Shown in pieces: positions 8,151 through 12,850 of a DNA stretch of 12,850 nucleotides (position 1 is its first letter; every line of letters starts with the position of its first letter). The translations under genes and the position numbers were made by a program. The notes below the pieces were generated by a model. That model did no database searches and was not told the origin of the DNA. It saw only the letters and a list, made by a program, of their open reading frames with translations. Origin of the DNA: Agrocybe praecox (Eukaryota > Basidiomycota > Agaricomycetes > Agaricales > Agrocybaceae); the NCBI GenBank assembly GCA_964017145.1, contig CAXHKQ010000282.1, forward strand, positions 1 to 12,850, read 5' to 3'.

Positions 8151-8774
8151 TCACCAATTGGTTACATCACCTTTACGTGTTTTTACATCCTTCAAACGGC
8201 GCGTCATGGTTGACACGAGCCCTGAGCAATATTCAGGAGATATGCAGCCCCAAATTTTGAACAGTTCGTCGATCAACGCTTGTTTTGTAGCACATGGATT
8301 TTTTTGCAAATGCCTCTTCATTCTAACCCAAAGTGTCTCGATACTAGAGAGGTCCGGGCTTCCCGAGGGCCACGCCAGTACTGGTATTTGTTTTTCATCA
8401 AGCCAAGCCATTGTTGACTTCGCTGTGTGGCAAGTAGCGCCGTCTTGTTGGTAGATGAACTCACCATACTCCGTTAATAATGAGGGAATGGAGGGCAAGA
8501 GGTGATCTTCAAGGACCATGCGATATTTTTCGTCGTTCATTATTCCATCGACAACGTACAGCGAACATACCCCTTGCGCAGACATGCACCCCCAGACCAT
8601 CACAGACGGCGCAAATTTAACTTTCTTGCTCACGCAATCCTTTGCGAATGGTTAATTCGGTAGTCGAAGCACAAGATGGCTCGTATCGTTGAACGACACC
8701 TCGAATCGCGACTCGTCGCTCCATATAATGGAGTTCCACTGTATATATTTCAGAGCCATCTGACGAATTTCGCC
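8151..8774 (-). pseudogene. Tc1-like DD34E transposase, C-terminal catalytic domain remnant
   Basis: Tc1 transposases cut and rejoin element ends with an RNase H-like domain carrying two Asp and one Glu. All three positions are visible here. The first Asp is in IIWSDESRFEV (about 8700-8735). The second is in YQQDGATCH. The Glu is in SPDLSSIETLW, 34 residues after the second Asp, which is the DD34E spacing. The last 160 codons (8151-8633) are uninterrupted and end with an apparently natural C-terminus (GDVTNW). A TAA at 8652-8654 breaks the frame between the first Asp and VMVWGCM, and a frameshift lies near 8770, since AKFVR reads in another frame. The N-terminal helix-turn-helix region is absent. 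Only about 190-200 of the usual 340 or so residues remain. Confidence 0.92.
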
Positions 8775-9042
8775 ACATATAGGTTTGCCTCAACCATCTT
8801 AGCGACTTTCAGGAAACTAATGACATCAACAAACATTATTGCATCGAAGGAACTTCATATTTCACACATTGATTGATGCTCTTCGAATGAAAACACTGTA
8901 TGCACATTTTTGTGCATGCAAATTGTACATATTTCACATAAGGTCCGCGCGTATCTATACTGACGGACTTTTGTTCAACGAAATTTGAATATGTTCTGAA
9001 GAACATCACAATGAACAAATTAGAGTTCCATATTATGTCAAC

Positions 9043-9107
9043 CTAATGTGCGCGTATACGTCAGGAATCAAAAACATCGTAGGTGGACGAACTATTAAAA
9101 ATTGGGG
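9043..9107 (-). repeat. Tc1-like terminal inverted repeat (transposase 5' side)
   Basis: Read on the minus strand it begins CCCCAATTTTTAATAGTTCG and matches the opposite end. TA follows directly at 9108-9109. Confidence 0.92.
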
Positions 9108-9118
9108 TAGAAACTAAG

Positions 9119-9123
9119 AACTA
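9119..9123 (+). repeat. Possible 5-bp target duplication, left (AACTA)
   Basis: It is identical to 9296-9300 and abuts the left inverted repeat. A 5-base match is weak evidence alone, but its position is exact. Confidence 0.5.
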
Positions 9124-9295
9124 ATGCGCTGGCCACACCGGCGGATTGTGCAAACTGATATTTGCACAAACTCTGTAGACAACAACAACACCGACCAAAA
9201 CATGATATATTGCAAGGGTGCCACACTGTAGGATGTGGAGTTTGCTGATATTGAACGTCAAAAAATTGCACAATCCGCCGGTGTGGCCAGTGCAT
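9124..9295. mobile_element. 172-bp foldback / MITE-like element
   Basis: Thirty-base inverted repeats bound the unit: 9124-9153 begins ATGCGCTGGCCACACCGGCG, and 9266-9295 is its reverse complement with one mismatch. AACTA lies directly outside both ends (9119-9123 and 9296-9300), consistent with a 5-bp target duplication. Just inside the left end, TTGTGCAAA and TTTGCACAA (9146-9154, 9161-9169) form a second small stem. There is no coding potential. The superfamily is unclear: the ends fit neither the hAT YARNG start nor the Transib CAC start well. It lies 14 bp beyond the Tc1-like element's flanking TA. Confidence 0.75.
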
Positions 9296-9300
9296 AACTA
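9296..9300 (+). repeat. Possible 5-bp target duplication, right (AACTA)
   Basis: It is identical to 9119-9123 and abuts the right inverted repeat. Confidence 0.5.
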
Positions 9301-9689
9301 TAACGAAATAAAAATAGATAAAAAAGGGATTTGAGGGAAGAGAATACGGGTAGGGACACTTGGGGATCATACAAGGTTTCGGGGGACTATTAAAAGGCCA
9401 TTTAAAAAAACATTGATCTAAAAACTGTATTATATAAGGTTGAAATAGTGAATCTAATGACAAATAGTTGACAGTAACTTGACGGTAATGACAAGGAAAT
9501 GGGACCGTATTAACACTTCATCGTACACGAAATATTTCGAATATTTATATGTCTATAACGTTTTTATCCTGCCATAGATTTTCACGGAACATTATATGTT
9601 CCTCAATTTTGTTTTCAGAAGACCAATATCTATCGGACGAAATTTAGTTAGAACCTGGACCCCGAATGCATGTCGCATAGTGTAATACC
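9301..9689. other. AT-rich non-coding DNA, no gene seen
   Basis: The 122-codon minus-strand frame at 9095-9463 spans the foldback element and its flank and resembles no protein. A purine-rich stretch (AAAAAAGGG, GAGGGAAGAG, GGGTAGGG) runs through about 9318-9395. It could be the edge of an unrecognised repeat. Confidence 0.5.
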
Positions 9690-10130
9690 AGAGCGCATGC
9701 AGGCAAGCGAAGCATTTTATTATTTTTCTCCTTGCTGCGCTGCGACTGCAACAAATATGTGTATACTTCACGCGCGGTATGATTGGTGTGTCGGTTTGAT
9801 ACTCGCGCGCAATATTTCCAATACAAATATTTTAACACGACTCGCGTGCGCGCGCACAGCGCACATGCAGACACACACATACACACGAGGGCACGCGAGA
9901 AGAATTGCACAAAACCGGAAATCGCGCGCTCGTGCGCCCGATTCATTATGCGAACGCGCACATATGGCGCATTGTGGTCGCGTATTGTGTATACCATACG
10001 GCCGTCGTTGTCGACGAGGCCTACGCTTTGATTTGGAAAACTTGTGCGCCCACTAGCAGCACGGCACACATACGACACACACACAGACAAGACGTGCGCG
10101 TGCCACCACCATTAACATCAGCAAGCATTC
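9690..10130. repeat. CG- and CA-rich block 4
   Basis: This is another abrupt CG/CA-rich segment, with alternating CG/TG DNA at about 9843-9865 and CA runs at about 9869-9888 and 10075-10085. Four overlapping open frames on both strands (such as 9644-10090 minus) are compositional by-products without domains. The string ACCGGAAATCGC occurs here (about 9914) and in block 1 (about 798). Confidence 0.5.
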
Positions 10131-11049
10131 GTTGAGGCCTATTCATTCACAAAAAATATGCCTGCGTATTATAATTTATCTGTGTATGTGACGTTCTATT
10201 TTGATACGATGCGAATTGCTAAAAGGAAATCAAGACAAGTCAGACATATTGAAATTAAACCACATCAAGATGCACAACGTGGATGCTTAGCCGAGGGTAC
10301 TAAACGTAGATAATTATTTTATTTTGCATTCGTTTTTCTCATGAAGGTAGTCATTTATTTTTTCGTGTAATAAGCCTCCATTCTAGATTCGACATATTTT
10401 CTATGGCAGAACTTTATGCTGCGTGATTGTTTGTGTCCCATATCGAGTTACACATTTATGCACTAGCCACTATTTCAATCATACAGAATCACTTCCATAA
10501 GGGAGAGAAACTCCGTCTAGATGATCCAAAGATCGAAGCTCAATCAAATATGTCAATCATATTTTGTGACTGTTTTTCGGCTGGACTTGAACCCTGAACC
10601 TCCAGCACCGTAATCACGTAATCACCGTCACCGTAGTTACCTCTTCGATATTATACACATGCCTGAGCATCAGGTTTATTTCAATAAATATAAAATTGTC
10701 CATGGTCGAGTTTCTTAAATCAACGATTGATACAGACAAATTGTGTTCCTTGATAGTTTGCTCTGTCGTGAAATGTACGTAGTTTTATCTTCATAACAAC
10801 TCTTTCTAGGTTGTGTGAGTTGAAGTTGTGTGACCATGAGATTTTTCCTAAATATCGATTCGTTCAGTTTACTTTTTAATAATATGTGATGTCTTTAATA
10901 GATGTTTGACTATAAATACAATAGTTCCAGAGGCTTCCAATTATAGGAAACAAATTGATTCATGAAATTAGGAATTAAAATATTAGCCTTGGTCTTGTTA
11001 CCATCATATTACATCTCCTACAACATATTGTGCACAAGATAATGACCCA
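10131..11049. other. AT-rich non-coding DNA, no gene seen
   Basis: No open frame, inverted ends or tandem repeats were found. A pol III B-box-like string on the minus strand (10583-10593) lacks a tRNA fold and was not called. Confidence 0.55.
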
Positions 11050-12240
11050 AATATCGCAAAACATACTACCGCCAAACTCCTCCACACAATGCAACCGTTG
11101 CAGCAGCCAAACCACTCCGTGTCCCAAATGGAACCGGCACATCCACAATAACACACATGTGCACTAACACACATGACGTGAGCTTTTGCACATACAGAGC
11201 CAATTGCTGTCGAGCGAATATGCACAAGGCACGTACGATTGCGTACACGATCACGCGAATAGAGCACGAAATGCACGCAACTGGAGAGGGACATGCGTGC
11301 GATGATTTGTGTGCGTACCGGTGCCTAGTTTCACGTGCGCTGCATACGTTCATGCGTTTGGCAAGCCTTTACGTTCGAGAGTATATCTACTATACTATAG
11401 TATACCCGTACGTGTTCATGCTCGAACCGTCGTTGGTGTTGGTTTCATTCATAAATTTGTGTGAGGCACGCGCGCTCGCGCAACATCAACGACGACGACC
11501 GGTAACACCGTGTGGGCAGAGCGCGCGCGCGCGATTCGCTTCAATGTTGCGTGTATATTTGGTTATTCGCTTGCAGCACGGCGAGCACCTCAGCATATAG
11601 TAGATGCACCACCACCATTGGCACATTCGCGGTTGTTGCGTGTCTCGCGCGACACTTTGGCTGCACACACACAGCACCACTTCAACGACATACGTTTGAA
11701 ATTATGCTCGAGCCATTCCAGCAGTGCCAGCAGAGTGTACGACACATTACGACGCAGCGATGGTAAACTATAACGAAATCGAATCGGATATTCGGTCCAT
11801 ATACGCGTGCGCCAAAATGCGTCGGCGTCGCAACGGCGACAGCGGCGCAACGATTTCAATTTAATATATTTATCACTCGCGCGTTATTTTATTAAGACAT
11901 GACACAAACACGACATTGATGGGTTCTCGTGCGCACGCACGCGCGCCCCTCGATGCGATCCCCATCAGTGGATGTGTGTGTTTTTTCCCGCTCGATCGTT
12001 GTCGCTTGCGCCGATTCGCGTTGGCGTTTTCGGGGCGGACGGAATGGTTTTGTCTGCCAGCCAAATGCAGTACCGACCGGTGTGTACACGTACACAAATC
12101 GCTCGCATTGCAGACACAGACGCCGGCCAAGTGTGGAACATGGAACATGCAGTACAAAATACGACAACGGCTACCGCAGTTTCCGCGGTCGCGTTGAATT
12201 GTCGTCGTCGTCGTCGCATTGCATGTCTGGTGCATACTAC
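11050..12240. repeat. CG- and CA/TG-rich block 5
   Basis: This long CG/CA-rich segment contains a pure GC run at 11521-11533, a (GTC)5 run at about 12201-12216 and a 14-bp perfect palindrome, TATACTATAGTATA, at 11391-11404. Many overlapping frames on both strands (11157-11600, 11873-12286, 11916-12243 and others) reflect low stop density. None shows a recognisable domain, so none is called. Confidence 0.55.
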
Positions 12241-12720
12241 TGAATTTACTATATGCGATCTGCGATCGATAATATAAATTACACAAAATTATTCACTGTG
12301 TGCATTTCATGCTGCTGCGAATTTACGCCGATAGCTGCACTTGGCGACTAATATACAGGGAGCGTGGTATAAAGTGTAACATAGGAAGATCGTTATTAAC
12401 TAGCTCATTAGTGCTCATATTTTTAACAGGATATTGTGAATTTATATGGCTTATAGAATTGCTATTAACGTACGTTGCGCTGCGTTTTTCTATATCAGAT
12501 CTGATGGAGGCAGATCCAAACATAATGCAAATATCTACCGTGAAATTCGTGTTATATTATTTTCTCTTAAATTTGTGTTCCGTGTGCTTTGTGCGATGAT
12601 GCGCATCTTGTTAAAAGCGAAATGACATTTTTCTCTAACCGTATGGGTTTATACAAAATCAACAATCATTTTGGCATCTTTGAAGCTCACACAAACTGGC
12701 CGTATAACGATAAAAATATT
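12241..12720. other. AT-rich non-coding DNA before the candidate acceptor
   Basis: A 99-codon frame at 12300-12599 translates to a hydrophobic, F/L-rich sequence with no recognisable family and no supporting signals, so it is not called. Nothing else stands out. Confidence 0.5.
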
Positions 12721-12734
12721 ATATATATATATAT
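12721..12734. repeat. (AT)7 microsatellite
   Basis: Seven pure AT units lie about 36 bases upstream of the candidate splice acceptor. Confidence 0.85.
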
Positions 12735-12746
12735 GTTCTATCGATG

Positions 12747-12770
12747 ACAATTTCTATCTTGTACCCACAG
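12747..12770 (+). other. Candidate 3' splice site
   Basis: TTTCTATCTTGTACCCACAG (12751-12770) is a good pyrimidine-rich acceptor ending in CAG. A branch-point-like GATGAC lies just upstream, with its A at 12747, 24 bases from the exon. Open coding-like sequence follows. Confidence 0.45.
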
Positions 12771-12850
12771 AATAACTTTTATCAATTGCGAACTTTCGAA
12801 CTTTGGGAAAAATCTCATCTTGGAGGAATTTCAAAACCAGTATTTTTCCC
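12771..12850 (+). CDS. Possible 5' part of a host-gene exon (partial)
   Basis: After the acceptor-like CAG, 26 codons are open to the window edge in phase 0, reading NNFYQLRTFELWEKSHLGGI and then SKPVFF. Phase 0 is the phase needed to continue the 42-base candidate exon at the left edge. The second frame is also open over this short distance (it begins ITFINCELSNF), so the frame is not proven. The third meets TAA at once. I do not recognise the protein and assign no function. If real, this exon and bases 1-42 would be joined across a 12.7-kb intron. The alternative is that both motifs are chance. Confidence 0.35.

Larger units (their letters stand above)
7940..9107 (-). mobile_element. Degenerate Tc1-like element
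   Basis: The ends are long inverted repeats. The outermost 41 bp (7940-7980 and 9067-9107) differ at only two positions, and similarity continues with more changes to about 65 bp. TA lies directly outside each end (7938-7939 and 9108-9109), the Tc1/mariner target duplication. The transposase lies on the minus strand, with its stop near 8151 and two AATAAA-type signals downstream (complements at 8142-8147 and 8127-8132). At 1,168 bp the element is shorter than the usual 1.6 kb or so. The transposase N-terminal DNA-binding part is not recognisable, so this side is deleted or heavily diverged. It cannot make its own functional transposase. Confidence 0.92.

Noticed and set aside
9095..9463. 122-codon minus-strand frame
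   Set aside because: It runs through the Tc1-like end and the foldback element and shows no protein similarity.
10583..10593. Minus-strand GGTTCAAGTCC matching the pol III B-box, suggesting a tRNA or tRNA-derived SINE
   Set aside because: The flanking bases do not form a 5-bp T stem, no convincing A box lies upstream, and no acceptor stem can be drawn.
12300..12599. 99-codon plus-strand open frame with hydrophobic segments
   Set aside because: No family resemblance, no promoter or splice support, and AT-rich composition that readily gives L/F/I-rich translations.

Overview
This window looks like non-coding DNA from an animal nuclear genome, most likely an arthropod and probably an insect. 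The evidence is a deleted mariner, a decayed Tc1-like element, a hAT-type non-autonomous element, a non-LTR retrotransposon relic, dense CA/TG and CG dinucleotide tracts, and no prokaryotic gene organisation. No intact gene lies inside it. The species cannot be named from the sequence.

The two edges may be exons of one host gene. Bases 1-42 are open in one frame and end at a strong 5' splice-site motif (GTGAGTAAGT). Bases 12771-12850 follow a pyrimidine-rich tract ending in CAG and are open in the matching phase. If both are exons, about 12.7 kb of the window is a single intron. This is a hypothesis: the open stretch is short and I do not recognise the protein.

Layout, left to right: possible exon end (1-42); AT-rich DNA (43-544); a CG- and CA/TG-rich block (545-2040); a 534-bp internally deleted mariner (2188-2721) carrying only the N-terminal part of its transposase; AT-rich DNA with a possible transposon terminus (3050-3093); a second CG-rich block with trinucleotide repeats and tandem CACGTG sites (3095-3800); AT-rich DNA (3810-4765); a 583-bp hAT-type element with a perfect 8-bp target duplication and an internal array of CCCTTTTT motifs (4774-5356); AT-rich DNA with an 11-bp hairpin (5365-5985); a third CG/CA-rich block (5990-7060); the decayed C-terminal tail of a non-LTR reverse transcriptase on the minus strand (about 7268-7470); a possible retroelement 3' region with a palindrome (7690-7870); a Tc1-like element (7940-9107) with well preserved inverted repeats and a broken DD34E transposase; a 172-bp foldback element (9124-9295) only 14 bp beyond it; AT-rich DNA; two more CG/CA-rich blocks (9690-10130 and 11050-12240); and AT-rich DNA leading to the possible acceptor and exon at the right edge.

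No operon or pathway is present. All recognisable proteins are transposase or reverse transcriptase remnants. The most informative observations are the possible giant intron, the hAT-type element with its motif array, the 172-bp foldback of unclear family, and the repeated alternation of CG/CA-rich blocks with AT-rich DNA.
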